NCBI GenBank assembly: GCA_036257565.1 | Contig: DATAFH010000107.1 | Coordinates: forward strand, 1-54,820 | DNA length: 54,820 bases | Reading direction: 5' to 3' | Source of the DNA: DASSUW01 sp036257565 | Lineage (GTDB): Bacteria; Actinomycetota; Thermoleophilia; Solirubrobacterales; Solirubrobacteraceae | The notes under the pieces: generated by a model | What the model saw: the letters and a program-made list of their open reading frames with translations, nothing else | What the model was told of the DNA's origin: nothing | Database searches by the model: none | In this document: one piece after another, positions 23,945 to 31,644 of the stretch | Layout of the letters: every line of letters starts with the position of its first letter | How positions within the stretch are numbered: the stretch's first letter is position 1 | Program-made: the position numbers and the translations under genes

Positions 23945-24564
23945 GTTTCGAGGCGGCCGTCCTCCGTGGCGGCGGCGGCTCGCGCTGCGGGACACACGAG
24001 CGCGAGGCGCTCGACCGTGACGTCGGTTGACTCCGGGCGGATCGTGACCGCCTCGGTCGCCGCCGCGACCTCGCGCCACCTGGCGTCGATCTCCTGCACC
24101 TCGTCGGGTGCGCCAGGTAGACGATCGCGGCACGCGGCTTGCCCTCGGGCGTCCGCAGGAGCGCGCCGATGTCCAGCGGCACGCCGGCGCCCCAGGCGGC
24201 GAAAGCCGGCGAGGCGACGAGCCCGTTGCGCCGCAGCGGGAGCCCCGTGCGCTCCTTCGGCGGGAAGAACGCGTCGACGGACAGGCCGGACGCGCGGGCG
24301 TCGTGCTCGTTCACCCACGGCCGGAAGTCGCCGGGCGCGAGGTCCGGGAACGCGAGCAGCAGATGCCCCATGTCGCCCTTCGGATCGAGGATCAGCGCCG
24401 GGATGCCGGCGAGCAGCGCCTCCTTCGAGCAGCACCATCCCGAGGCGCGTCTTACCCGAGCCGGTCATGCCAACGATCACGCCGTGCGTGGTCAGGTTGG
24501 CGGAGTCGACGGCGAGCGGCTCGCCGGCGGGATCAACGCGCGAGCCGAGGAGCAGATCCGCCAC
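23945..24564 (-). pseudogene. HerA-like/DUF87-type ATPase remnant with frameshift and large internal deletion
   Basis: The frame opens at a GTG (24564) with LLLGSRVDPAGEPLAVDSAN and an intact Walker A (GVIVGMTGSGKTRLGMVLLE). One extra G near 24425 shifts it; the neighbouring frame continues the protein as MGHLLLAFPDLAPGDFRPWV through TPEGKPRAAIVYLAHP. It then jumps, near 24115, to what looks like the extreme C-terminus (VQEIDARWREVAAATEAVTI, then VTVERLALV). Relatives of this ATP-binding family are several hundred residues longer, so most of the ATPase core is lost. A TAGACT element remains six nt before the GTG. tRNA-Ser follows at its 3' side. Confidence 0.8.
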
Positions 24565-24570
24565 GCGGCG

Positions 24571-24576
24571 AGTCTA
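24571..24576 (-). promoter_or_regulatory. -10-like element TAGACT of the decayed ATPase gene
   Basis: Minus-strand TAGACT is six nt before the pseudogene's GTG. The interval 24577-24720 holds no gene; it contains one perfect short palindrome (GATTGTCAATC at about 24697-24707). Confidence 0.35.
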
Positions 24577-24720
24577 TGTCCGCGCGCTCGACGAGCATGG
24601 CGACGTGCGTCGATACGGACGCTGCAACGGCGCGCTTCACGGCTCCCCCCGAAATAGACATCCTGCCGAAGTTGCCTGGCAGTCTTCTACCGCGCCGCGC
24701 TGATTGTCAATCGGCAACCG

Positions 24721-26373
24721 TCATGGGGGCATGCGCGCCCCCGCGCGCCGCACCCGGAACCAGTGCGCCGCGTAAGGGGCGAGCTCGAGTCGCGCAGGCA
24801 GCGGGTGCTCCTCGTCGGCGAACAGGTGGACGAGCGCCTCGCCGTCGTCGACGGGCAGCGTGACCGTCACCTCGCGCCCCGCCAGTTCGTGCACCGCGAC
24901 GATCGTGGAGCCGTCCCAGTCGCAGCGGTGCGCGAAGACGGACGGCTCGCCGGTCTCGAGCAGCGTCAGCTTGCCGAAGCCCAGCTCGGGACACTCGCGG
25001 CGGCGCCTGACCAGCCACTCGAACCAGTTCAGCAGCGAGCCGGGATCGCGCCGCTGTCTCGCCACGTTGACGTGCTCGGGCCCGGAGCCGCCCTTGGGGA
25101 GCGGGCGGCGGAGGCGTCCCGGGTCCTGCACCGTTGAGAAGCCGCCGTTGGGCTCGGGCGACCACTGCATGGGAGTGCGGACCGCCATGCGGCCCTCGAC
25201 CTCGAGGTTCTCGCCCATGCCGATCTCCTCGCCGTAGAAGAGCACGGGCGTGCCGGGCAACGAGAAGGCGAGCGAGTAGGCCATCCGGATCGCCCGCTGG
25301 TCGCCGTCCAGCATCGGCGGCAGCCGGCGGCGGATCCCGCGCCCGTACAGCTGCATGCCGGGGTCGGGGCCGAAGCGCTCGAACACCTCCTTGCGCTCCT
25401 CCTCGGACAGCTTGTCGAGCGTGAGCTCGTCGTGGTTGCGCACGAAGCGGCCGAGCGACGCGGTCTCGGGCAGCTCCGGCATTGCCTCGAGCGCGCGGGC
25501 GAGCGTCGCGGCGTCGCCGCGGGCGAGGGCCAGGTACAGCGCCTGGTTGCCAAGGAAGTCGAGCACCATGTGCAGCTCGTCGCCGTCCTCGTCGCCCAGG
25601 AACGCGCGCACGTCCTTCGCGGGCAGGTTGACCTCGCCGAGCAGGACCGCCTCGCCGTTGCGGCGGCTGAGGTGGGCGCGCAGGTCGCGCAGCAGCTCGT
25701 GCGGATCGACGATCGCGCCCTCCGGCAGGCCGGTCGGCTCGATCAGGAACGGCACGGCGTCGACCCGGAACCCGGAGAGCCCCTGCGCGAGCCAGAACCC
25801 CATGACCTGCGCCAGCTCGTCGCGGACCGCAGGGTTGGCGACGTTGAGGTCGGGCTGGTGGGAGTAGAAGCGGTGCAGGTAGAACTGCCCCGCCTCCTCG
25901 TCCCACGCCCAGTTGGACTCCTCCTTGTCCGGGAACACGACATCGCCGGGCTTCTCCTCCGGCTTCTCGTCGCTCCATACGTAGAAGCCGCGGTAGGGCG
26001 AGTCGCGGCTCGAGCGGGCCGCCTGGAACCACGGGTGCTGGTCCGACGTGTGGTTCATCACGAAGTCGGCGATCACGCGGATGCCGCGGTCGTGGGCGGT
26101 GCGGATCAGCTCTGTGAAGTCGCCGAACGTGCCCACCGCCGGGTCGACCGAGTAGAAGTCGACGATGTCGTAGCCGTCGTCGCGGTTCGGGGAAGCGTAG
26201 AACGGCATCAGCCACAGGCAGCTGACGCCGATGCCGGCCAGGTAGTCGATCCGCTCGGTCAGCCCGGGCAGGTCGCCGCACCCGTCGCCGCTCGAGTCGT
26301 AGAAGGTCTCGACGTCGAGGCAGTAGACGATCGCGTTCTTCCACCACAGGTCGCTGGTGACCTTGATGCTCAT
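24721..26373 (-). CDS. Trehalose-synthase-like GH13 alpha-amylase family enzyme
   Basis: A 550-residue GH13 enzyme. Catalytic elements: region I in IRVIADFVMNHTSDQH, the nucleophile Asp in GFRVDAVPFL, the acid Glu in LLGEVNLPAKD, and the transition-state Asp in FVRNHDELTLD. The beginning (DLWWKNAIVYCLDVETFYDS) and the end (FAHRCDWDGSTIVAVHELAG) match trehalose synthase and related maltose-converting enzymes. It probably interconverts maltose and trehalose or acts on short alpha-glucans. The ATG at 26373 overlaps the stop of the upstream flavin enzyme (ATGA), so the pair is one operon; longer upstream translation is the antisense frame of that gene. Confidence 0.9.
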   Translation of the reverse strand: MSIKVTSDLWWKNAIVYCLDVETFYDSSGDGCGDLPGLTERIDYLAGIGVSCLWLMPFYASPNRDDGYDIVDFYSVDPAVGTFGDFTELIRTAHDRGIRVIADFVMNHTSDQHPWFQAARSSRDSPYRGFYVWSDEKPEEKPGDVVFPDKEESNWAWDEEAGQFYLHRFYSHQPDLNVANPAVRDELAQVMGFWLAQGLSGFRVDAVPFLIEPTGLPEGAIVDPHELLRDLRAHLSRRNGEAVLLGEVNLPAKDVRAFLGDEDGDELHMVLDFLGNQALYLALARGDAATLARALEAMPELPETASLGRFVRNHDELTLDKLSEEERKEVFERFGPDPGMQLYGRGIRRRLPPMLDGDQRAIRMAYSLAFSLPGTPVLFYGEEIGMGENLEVEGRMAVRTPMQWSPEPNGGFSTVQDPGRLRRPLPKGGSGPEHVNVARQRRDPGSLLNWFEWLVRRRRECPELGFGKLTLLETGEPSVFAHRCDWDGSTIVAVHELAGREVTVTLPVDDGEALVHLFADEEHPLPARLELAPYAAHWFRVRRAGARMPP

Positions 26374-27323
26374 CGCAGGCGGGGGAGGACGTGCTCGCCG
26401 AAGGCGTCGATGAACGGGTCGAGGTCTTGGCCGACGTGGTGCAACGCGAGCGCGTCGAAGCCGAGCTCGGCCCACTGCAGGAGCTGCTCGACGTGGCGCT
26501 CGAGGTCGGAGGAGACGAGCACCGTGGCGCGAACGTCCTCGGGGCGGACGAAGCGGGCAGCCTCGTCGAAGTGCTCGGTGAGCTCGAGGTCCCACGGGAC
26601 CGGGGGCGCGAAGACGTTGGTGCGCCACTGGTCGTGGGCGATCTCGAGCGCCTCGCGCTCGGTGGGCGCCCAGGAGAGGTGGACCTGAAGCACGAGCGGG
26701 CCCTTGCCGCCGGCCGAGCGGTACGCGTCGATCATCCGCTCGAGGTGGTCCGTGGGGGCGTTGACGGTGGCCAGGCCGTCGGCCCACTCGGCCGCCCAGC
26801 GCGCCGTGGCCTCGCTCACCGCCGCGCCGAACAGGGGCGGCGGCCGCTTGGGCAGCGTCCACAGCCGCGCGCGGTCGACTACCACGTGGCCGCGATGGCT
26901 GACCTCCTCCCCGGCGAACAGCGCGCGCATGACGTCGACGCATTCGCGCAGGCGCGCCGTGCGCTCGGGCTTCGAGGGCCAGCGGTCGCCGGTGATGTGC
27001 TCGTTGGACGCCTCGCCGGTGCCGAGCGCGATCCACAGGCGGTCGGGGAACATCTCCACGAGCGTCGCCGCGGCCTGGGCCACGATCGCCGGGTGATAGC
27101 GCTGCCCGGGGGCGTTGACGACGCCGAAGGGAAGGCTCGTGGTCGCGAGCGCGGCGCCGAGGAACGACCACGCGAAGCCCGACTCGGCCTGCCGCGCGCT
27201 CCAGGGGGAGAAGTGGTCGGACGACATCCCGCCGTCGAAACCGGCCTGCTCCGCACGGGCGACTGCCCGAAGGAGCACGCTCGGCGGGATCTGCTCGTGC
27301 GAGCAGTGCATGGCCACGCGCAT
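26370..27323 (-). CDS. Luciferase-like flavin oxidoreductase, TIGR03885-type
   Basis: A 317-residue TIM-barrel enzyme of the bacterial luciferase (LLM) superfamily. It opens MRVAMHCSHEQIPPSVLLRA, followed by AGFDGGMSSDHFSPWSARQ and LWIALGTGEASNEHITGDRW, a pattern of the TIGR03885 subgroup of probable non-F420 flavin enzymes. Substrate unknown. It lies upstream of and overlaps the trehalose-synthase-like gene by four nt, which implies a joint role, perhaps in stress or storage-sugar metabolism (inference). The start at 27323 is the first ATG before the conserved barrel strand. Confidence 0.85.
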   Translation of the reverse strand: MRVAMHCSHEQIPPSVLLRAVARAEQAGFDGGMSSDHFSPWSARQAESGFAWSFLGAALATTSLPFGVVNAPGQRYHPAIVAQAAATLVEMFPDRLWIALGTGEASNEHITGDRWPSKPERTARLRECVDVMRALFAGEEVSHRGHVVVDRARLWTLPKRPPPLFGAAVSEATARWAAEWADGLATVNAPTDHLERMIDAYRSAGGKGPLVLQVHLSWAPTEREALEIAHDQWRTNVFAPPVPWDLELTEHFDEAARFVRPEDVRATVLVSSDLERHVEQLLQWAELGFDALALHHVGQDLDPFIDAFGEHVLPRLR

Positions 27324-27333
27324 GACGGGGTTG

Positions 27334-27657
27334 CTACCCCGATCGCTTCGGCGGCAGGCGCGCCGCGAACGCCTCGCAGCGGCGGACCCAGCGCTCGAGG
27401 TCCGCGTCCTCGGCAACCGCCTCGGCCGCGACCATCACCCAGCCCCGGCTCGTCCGGCCCGCCATCTCGAACGGCCGCGTGCCCGGCTCGTCGGTCGCCG
27501 CGGCCTCCGGGCCTACGCGCGCGAGCAGCTCGGCACCGCGGACGCCGCAGCACATGTTGCCCGCGACGAGGAAGCCGATGCCGCCGAACATCCGCCGCTC
27601 GTCGGTGTCGGGGAGTAGCTCCCTGATCCGCTGCGCGAGGTCCTCGTCGAACGCCAT
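27334..27657 (-). CDS. TfoX/Sxy N-terminal-domain protein
   Basis: A 107-residue protein with the TfoX_N pattern: MAFDEDLAQRIRELL, the hallmark RRMFGGIGFLVAGNMCCGV and later RPFEMAGRTSRGWVMV. Full-length TfoX of proteobacteria activates competence genes; stand-alone N-terminal versions like this one are common in actinobacteria with unknown function. It ends ten nt before the flavin enzyme start and may lead that operon. A minus-strand TACGCT precedes the ATG by nine nt. Confidence 0.85.
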   Translation of the reverse strand: MAFDEDLAQRIRELLPDTDERRMFGGIGFLVAGNMCCGVRGAELLARVGPEAAATDEPGTRPFEMAGRTSRGWVMVAAEAVAEDADLERWVRRCEAFAARLPPKRSG

Positions 27658-27666
27658 GCAGATGCG

Positions 27667-27672
27667 AGCGTA
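27667..27672 (-). promoter_or_regulatory. -10-like element TACGCT for the TfoX-like gene
   Basis: Nine nt before the ATG at 27657. Probably drives the three-gene set TfoX-like, flavin enzyme and GH13 enzyme. Confidence 0.35.
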
Positions 27673-27756
27673 CGTCAACGGCGGCCGGGTAGGGCGGTGG
27701 CGGAGCAAACCCGCGCGGCCGGCCCTCACCTCCCTACCAGCGCAGTTTGCCGTTCG

Positions 27757-28596
27757 CTACGCAGCTTTCAGCAACGAACGAGCGTCAGGCAGGGCGCCCA
27801 GCGCTCGCAGAGCGCGGTCCTCGACCTGCCGCACCTGGTGCGGCTTGACGCCGAGCACGCGGGCGATCTCGGTCGGCGTGTGCGGCGGCTCGCCGCCGAG
27901 CCCGAACCGCAGCTCGAGCACTCGCCGCTCGACATGGCCCAGCTGCGCCAACGCCGCCGCAACTCCGGCTCGCTCGGCGCCCGCCATGGCCTCCTCCTCC
28001 GGCGACAGGGAGGGGGCGGCGAGGAGGTCGCCGAGGTCGGTGTCGGCGTCGTCGCCGATCGGGGCGTCGAGCGACGCGGGGCGGCGGCCGGCGCCGCGCA
28101 GGCGCTCGACCTCCTCGACCTCCCACTCGAGCGACGCCGCCAGCTCCTCGTCGGTCGGCGTGCTGCCGAGGGCGCCCGCGAGGCGGCTCTCGGCGATCTC
28201 GAGCTTGCGCACCTTGTCGGCGACCGGGATCGGGAGGCGGACGATGCGGCCCTTGTCGGCCAGCGCGCGGCCGACCGACTGCCGGATCCACAGCGTCGCG
28301 TACGTGGAGAAGCGGAAGCCGCGGCGGTAGTCGAACTTCTCGACCGCGCGCACGAGGCCGATCGTGCCCTCCTGGATGAGGTCCTGCATCGTCAGTCCCG
28401 ACTCCTCGCGCTGGAAGCGCTTGGCGATGTGGACGACGAGCCGGAGGTTGGCCTCGATCATGTGGTCCTTGGCGGCGAGGTCGCCGCGCTCGACTCGACG
28501 GGCGAGGGCCTGCTCCTGGGCGGCGGTGAGCAAGGGCGTGCGCGCGATCCGGCGCAGGTACAGGGCCAGTCCGTCGTCGTGCTGCCGCTCGCTCAT
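27757..28596 (-). CDS. RNA polymerase sigma-70 factor (group 2-like, RpoD-related)
   Basis: A 279-residue sigma factor lacking region 1.1. Region 1.2 reads LALYLRRIARTPLLTAAQEQ; region 2 contains NLRLVVHIAKRFQ, the core-binding LTMQDLIQEGTIGLVRAVEK and the -10 recognition segment FRFSTYATLWIRQSVGRAL; region 3 follows; region 4 reads LGHVERRVLELRFGLGG and PTEIARVLGVKPHQVRQVED. Length and motifs suit a non-essential group 2/3 factor for stress or stationary phase. The start at 28596 is the first Met before region 1.2. It diverges from the HtrA-type gene across 127 bp containing phased repeats, so the two may share control. Confidence 0.93.
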   Translation of the reverse strand: MSERQHDDGLALYLRRIARTPLLTAAQEQALARRVERGDLAAKDHMIEANLRLVVHIAKRFQREESGLTMQDLIQEGTIGLVRAVEKFDYRRGFRFSTYATLWIRQSVGRALADKGRIVRLPIPVADKVRKLEIAESRLAGALGSTPTDEELAASLEWEVEEVERLRGAGRRPASLDAPIGDDADTDLGDLLAAPSLSPEEEAMAGAERAGVAAALAQLGHVERRVLELRFGLGGEPPHTPTEIARVLGVKPHQVRQVEDRALRALGALPDARSLLKAA

Positions 28597-28620
28597 GCGC
28601 AGGCACTTTCGAAGGCGTTT

Positions 28621-28664
28621 CTCAAGCGGTCCTGAACGAACCCTCAAGGACGGCTCAAGCCTTA
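28621..28664. promoter_or_regulatory. Four 11-bp phased repeats upstream of htrA-like gene
   Basis: Consecutive 11-mers CTCAAGCGGTC, CTGAACGAACC, CTCAAGGACGG and CTCAAGCCTTA start at 28621, 28632, 28643 and 28654. Direct repeats with 11-bp spacing are the usual binding layout of OmpR/PhoB-type response regulators. A TAGCGT -10-like element lies downstream at about 28687-28692. Confidence 0.5.
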
Positions 28665-28723
28665 TGCGGAGCCGACACGCGCGCACCTAGCGTCGCCGCA
28701 GAACCCTCTTCAGGAGACGAGAT

Positions 28724-29908
28724 ATGGACCGCTTGTGGACCGATGGTCCCGCCACCCGCACATACGATCCGCCCCCGCCCCGCGAGCCAGTCGGTGGTGG
28801 CGAGCCGCCGCGCACCACGAGCGCCAACGCCGCGCCGCCTCCGCCGCCGCGCGGCGGCGGCTCCCGGTGGCTCGCCGCCGTCGGCGGCGGCACGGTGTCC
28901 GCGGTGGTCGTCGCCGCCGTGCTGCTCGGCACGGGCGCCGCGGGCGGCGACGAGACGAGCGCGCCGGTGTCCACGCCTACGACGCCGGCGGTCGCGAGCC
29001 GCGGCAGCGCGACCGACAGCGACCTGGTGCGCAGCGTCTACGCCGCTGCGAGCCCGAGCGTGGTCTCCGTGCGCACCGGCAGCGGCTCCGGCACCGGCTT
29101 CCTCGTCGAGAGCGACGGCACGATCGTCACCAACGCCCACGTGGTCGGCGACGCCTCGCAGGTGCAGGTGCGCTTCGCGGACGACGGCCCGTTGCACGAG
29201 GCCGAGGTGCTCGGCGTCGACGCCTCAACCGACCTCGCGGCCCTCAAGGTCGACGAGAGCGCGGCGGAGGGCGTGCGGCCGCTCGCGCTGGCCGACTCGG
29301 GGGACGTCCAGGTCGGCGACGCCGCGGTGGCCATCGGCTACCCGCTCGGCCTCGACCGCACCGCCACGGCCGGCATCGTCTCCGGCCTCGAGCGCCAGAT
29401 CCAGTCGCCCAACGGCTTCTCGATCGACAAGGTGATCCAGACCGACGCCCCGATCAACCCCGGCAACTCGGGCGGCCCGCTGCTGAACGCGAGCGGCGAG
29501 GTCATCGGCGTCAACTCGCAGATCGCCACGGCCGGTGGGAGCGGCGGCAGCGTCGGCATCGGCTTCGCGGTCCCCGCCAACACGGTTCGCGAGGTGCTGC
29601 CGGAGCTCAAGCGCGGTGCGACGCCCGAGCACCCGTACCTCGGGCTGTCGACCACCGCGGCGTCCGACGGCGGCGCGCAGGTCCAGCAGGCGACGGCCGG
29701 TGGCCCGGCCCAGCGCGCCGGCCTCGAGACGGGCGACGTGGTCACCCGCGTGGACGGCGACGCGGTCCAGGACCCGGACGACGTCGCGGCCGCGATAGAC
29801 GACAACCAGCCCGGCGACGAGATCGACATTACGGTCCGCCGCGGCGGCGACGAGCGGACGGTCACGGTCACTCTCGGACGGCGTCCCGCCCAGGTTCCCG
29901 GAGGCTGA
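28724..29908 (+). CDS. HtrA/DegP-type membrane-anchored serine protease with PDZ domain
   Basis: A 394-residue protein. Residues 1-47 are a proline-rich cytoplasmic tail, about 48-70 one membrane span (LAAVGGGTVSAVVVAAVLLG), then a trypsin-like domain with His139 in TNAHVV, Asp170 in STDLAALKV and Ser249 in NPGNSGGPLL. A single PDZ domain occupies about 300-390 (GGPAQRAGLETGDVVTRVDG). Layout and length match actinobacterial HtrA/PepD proteins that degrade misfolded envelope proteins. ATG 28724 is preceded by AGGAGA. The upstream 11-bp repeats suggest two-component control. Confidence 0.95.
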   Translation: MDRLWTDGPATRTYDPPPPREPVGGGEPPRTTSANAAPPPPPRGGGSRWLAAVGGGTVSAVVVAAVLLGTGAAGGDETSAPVSTPTTPAVASRGSATDSDLVRSVYAAASPSVVSVRTGSGSGTGFLVESDGTIVTNAHVVGDASQVQVRFADDGPLHEAEVLGVDASTDLAALKVDESAAEGVRPLALADSGDVQVGDAAVAIGYPLGLDRTATAGIVSGLERQIQSPNGFSIDKVIQTDAPINPGNSGGPLLNASGEVIGVNSQIATAGGSGGSVGIGFAVPANTVREVLPELKRGATPEHPYLGLSTTAASDGGAQVQQATAGGPAQRAGLETGDVVTRVDGDAVQDPDDVAAAIDDNQPGDEIDITVRRGGDERTVTVTLGRRPAQVPGG

Positions 29909-29966
29909 GGAAACTCTCGGGTTTCGCTTACCTTCCCTTAGTGTTCGCCCGCTTGACTGCCGCGGC

Positions 29967-30179
29967 ATGGGGAGACTCGCATCGCGGTCGGCCTTTGCTG
30001 CGGCAGTGGGCGTCGGCGCCACCATGGTCGGCATCTCCGTCCAGGGCCTGATCGGCGTGGACGCTGAGCTGCAGCGCTCGGTTGCGGCGGCGCAGCGCCA
30101 GGTGATCGAGGAGCACGTCGTGAACGTGTCCACGCCGCGCCCGCCCTGCCCCGAGCCCGCGCGCAACGACCAAGTCTGA
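29967..30179 (+). CDS. Small hypothetical protein with N-terminal hydrophobic segment
   Basis: A 70-residue frame from ATG 29967: MGRLASRSAFAAAVGVGATM continues into a weak hydrophobic stretch (VGISVQGLIGV), then a polar helix (QRSVAAAQRQVIEEHVV) and a proline-rich end. It could be a secreted or membrane-anchored peptide. No family and no clear Shine-Dalgarno; the case rests on position between two real genes and the signal-like start. Confidence 0.45.
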   Translation: MGRLASRSAFAAAVGVGATMVGISVQGLIGVDAELQRSVAAAQRQVIEEHVVNVSTPRPPCPEPARNDQV

Positions 30180-30185
30180 CCCCAC

Positions 30186-30191
30186 TAGCCT
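30186..30191 (+). promoter_or_regulatory. -10-like element TAGCCT
   Basis: Seven nt before the GTG at 30199 of the spermidine-synthase-like gene; leaderless spacing. Confidence 0.4.
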
Positions 30192-30198
30192 CCCGCCG

Positions 30199-31644
30199 GT
30201 GGGCGAGGCGTATCCCGCACCCGTGGCCGCCGCGCTGGTATTCGTCGCCTCGGGCGCCGTACTGGTGCTCGAGATCCTCGGCATCCGCCTGCTGGCACCG
30301 TACGTCGGCCTGACGCTCGAGACGACGACGGCGATCATCGGCACGGTGCTCGCCGGCATCGCCGCCGGCGCCGCAGTCGGTGGCCGCGCGGCCGATCGCC
30401 ACGAGCCGCGCCGCCTGCTCGCGCTGCTGCTGACCGGCGGCGGTGCGCTCGCTGTCGCCACCGTCCCGATGGCCCGCGGGCTCGGCTCGTCGCTCGAGGG
30501 CCAGGGCGACGCCGCGGCGGTGCTGATCGCGCTGTTCGCGCTGTTCCCGCCCGCCGCGGTGCTGAGCGCGGTCACCCCGGCGGTCGCCCGTGTGCAGCTG
30601 CGCGACCTCTCCAGCACCGGCTCGGTCGTCGGCCGGCTATCGGCGTGGGCCACGGCCGGCGCCCTGCTCGGCACGTTCGCCACCGGGTTTGTGCTCGTGC
30701 CGCTGCTGCCCACGGACGTCGCGGTGCTCGCCGTCGGCACCGTCCTGCTCGCGCTCGGCGCCGCCGTGGCGCTCAAGGGCGGCGGCACGCGCGGGGTGGT
30801 GGTCGCGCTCGTCGTGACCTCCGTGGCGATTGGCGCGGCGACCGCCGCGGCCGGCTCGCCGTGCGACGCCGAGACCGCGTACCACTGCGCGAAGGTGCTC
30901 GAGGATCCGTGGCGGTCCTCAGGCCGGGTCCTCGTGCTCGAGGACCTCCGGCACTCGTACGTGGACCTTGCGGACTCGCGGCACCTGGAGTTCGACTACA
31001 TCCGCTGGATCGGCGACGCCGTCGACGCCATGCCGGCCGGCCCGCTCGACGCAGTCTTCCTCGGCGGCGGCGGCTTCACGCTGCCGCGCTACCTGACCGC
31101 CACGCGCCCCGGCACGCGGTCGCACGTGCTCGAGGTCGACGGCGACCTCGTGACGCTGGCGCGCGAGCGGCTCGGCCTGCGCACCGGCCCGGCGCTGAGC
31201 GTCCGCGTGGGTGACGCGCGGGTCACGCTGCGCGACGAGCCGGACGCCTCGGCGGACCTCGTCGTCGGCGATGCGTTCGGCGGCCGCTCGATCCCCTGGC
31301 ACCTCGCCACCGCCGAGTTCGCCCGTGAGATCCGCCGCGTCCTGCGTCCCGGCGGCCTGTACGCGCTCAACGTCATCGACCACGCGTCGCTCAGCCTCCT
31401 GCGCGCCGAGGTCGCGACGCTTCTCGACACCTTCGAGGACGTCCGGGTCATCACCCACGACGAGCTGGGCGGCGGCAACTTCGTCGTTCTCGCCTCGGAC
31501 CGGCCGCTCCCCGCAGACATCCGCTCGACCGCGCGCGGTGCCCGCACGCTGGACGGCGCCGCCGCGGAGCGGCTGGCCGGCGACGCTGACCCGTTGCGCG
31601 ACGACGACGCCCCCGCGGATCAGCTCCTCACGCCGCGCGCATGA
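30199..31644 (+). CDS. Membrane protein with spermidine-synthase-like domain
   Basis: A 481-residue fusion. The first 220 residues contain about six to seven membrane helices (VFVASGAVLVLEILGIRLLA, ETTTAIIGTVLAGIAAGAAV), as in the MFS-like half of fused polyamine-synthase proteins. The rest is a Rossmann methyltransferase-like spermidine synthase domain: AVFLGGGGFTLPRYLTATRP for the cofactor loop, then LEVDGDLVTLARERLG and DLVVGDAFGGRSIPWHLATAE. Whether it makes polyamine is uncertain, since such fusions often lack the catalytic Asp pair context. Its stop overlaps the next start (ATGA), so the two are coupled. Confidence 0.88.
   Translation: MGEAYPAPVAAALVFVASGAVLVLEILGIRLLAPYVGLTLETTTAIIGTVLAGIAAGAAVGGRAADRHEPRRLLALLLTGGGALAVATVPMARGLGSSLEGQGDAAAVLIALFALFPPAAVLSAVTPAVARVQLRDLSSTGSVVGRLSAWATAGALLGTFATGFVLVPLLPTDVAVLAVGTVLLALGAAVALKGGGTRGVVVALVVTSVAIGAATAAAGSPCDAETAYHCAKVLEDPWRSSGRVLVLEDLRHSYVDLADSRHLEFDYIRWIGDAVDAMPAGPLDAVFLGGGGFTLPRYLTATRPGTRSHVLEVDGDLVTLARERLGLRTGPALSVRVGDARVTLRDEPDASADLVVGDAFGGRSIPWHLATAEFAREIRRVLRPGGLYALNVIDHASLSLLRAEVATLLDTFEDVRVITHDELGGGNFVVLASDRPLPADIRSTARGARTLDGAAAERLAGDADPLRDDDAPADQLLTPRA

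Noticed and set aside
21735..24371. An 878-codon minus-strand frame
   Set aside because: Mostly shadow of the peptidase and EamA genes; only its first about 100 codons encode the middle part of the ATPase remnant.
24721..27171. An 816-codon open frame covering both the GH13 gene and sequence upstream
   Set aside because: The part before 26373 is the antisense-frame shadow of the flavin enzyme (low-complexity Arg/Ala/Pro); the GH13 family begins at 26373.
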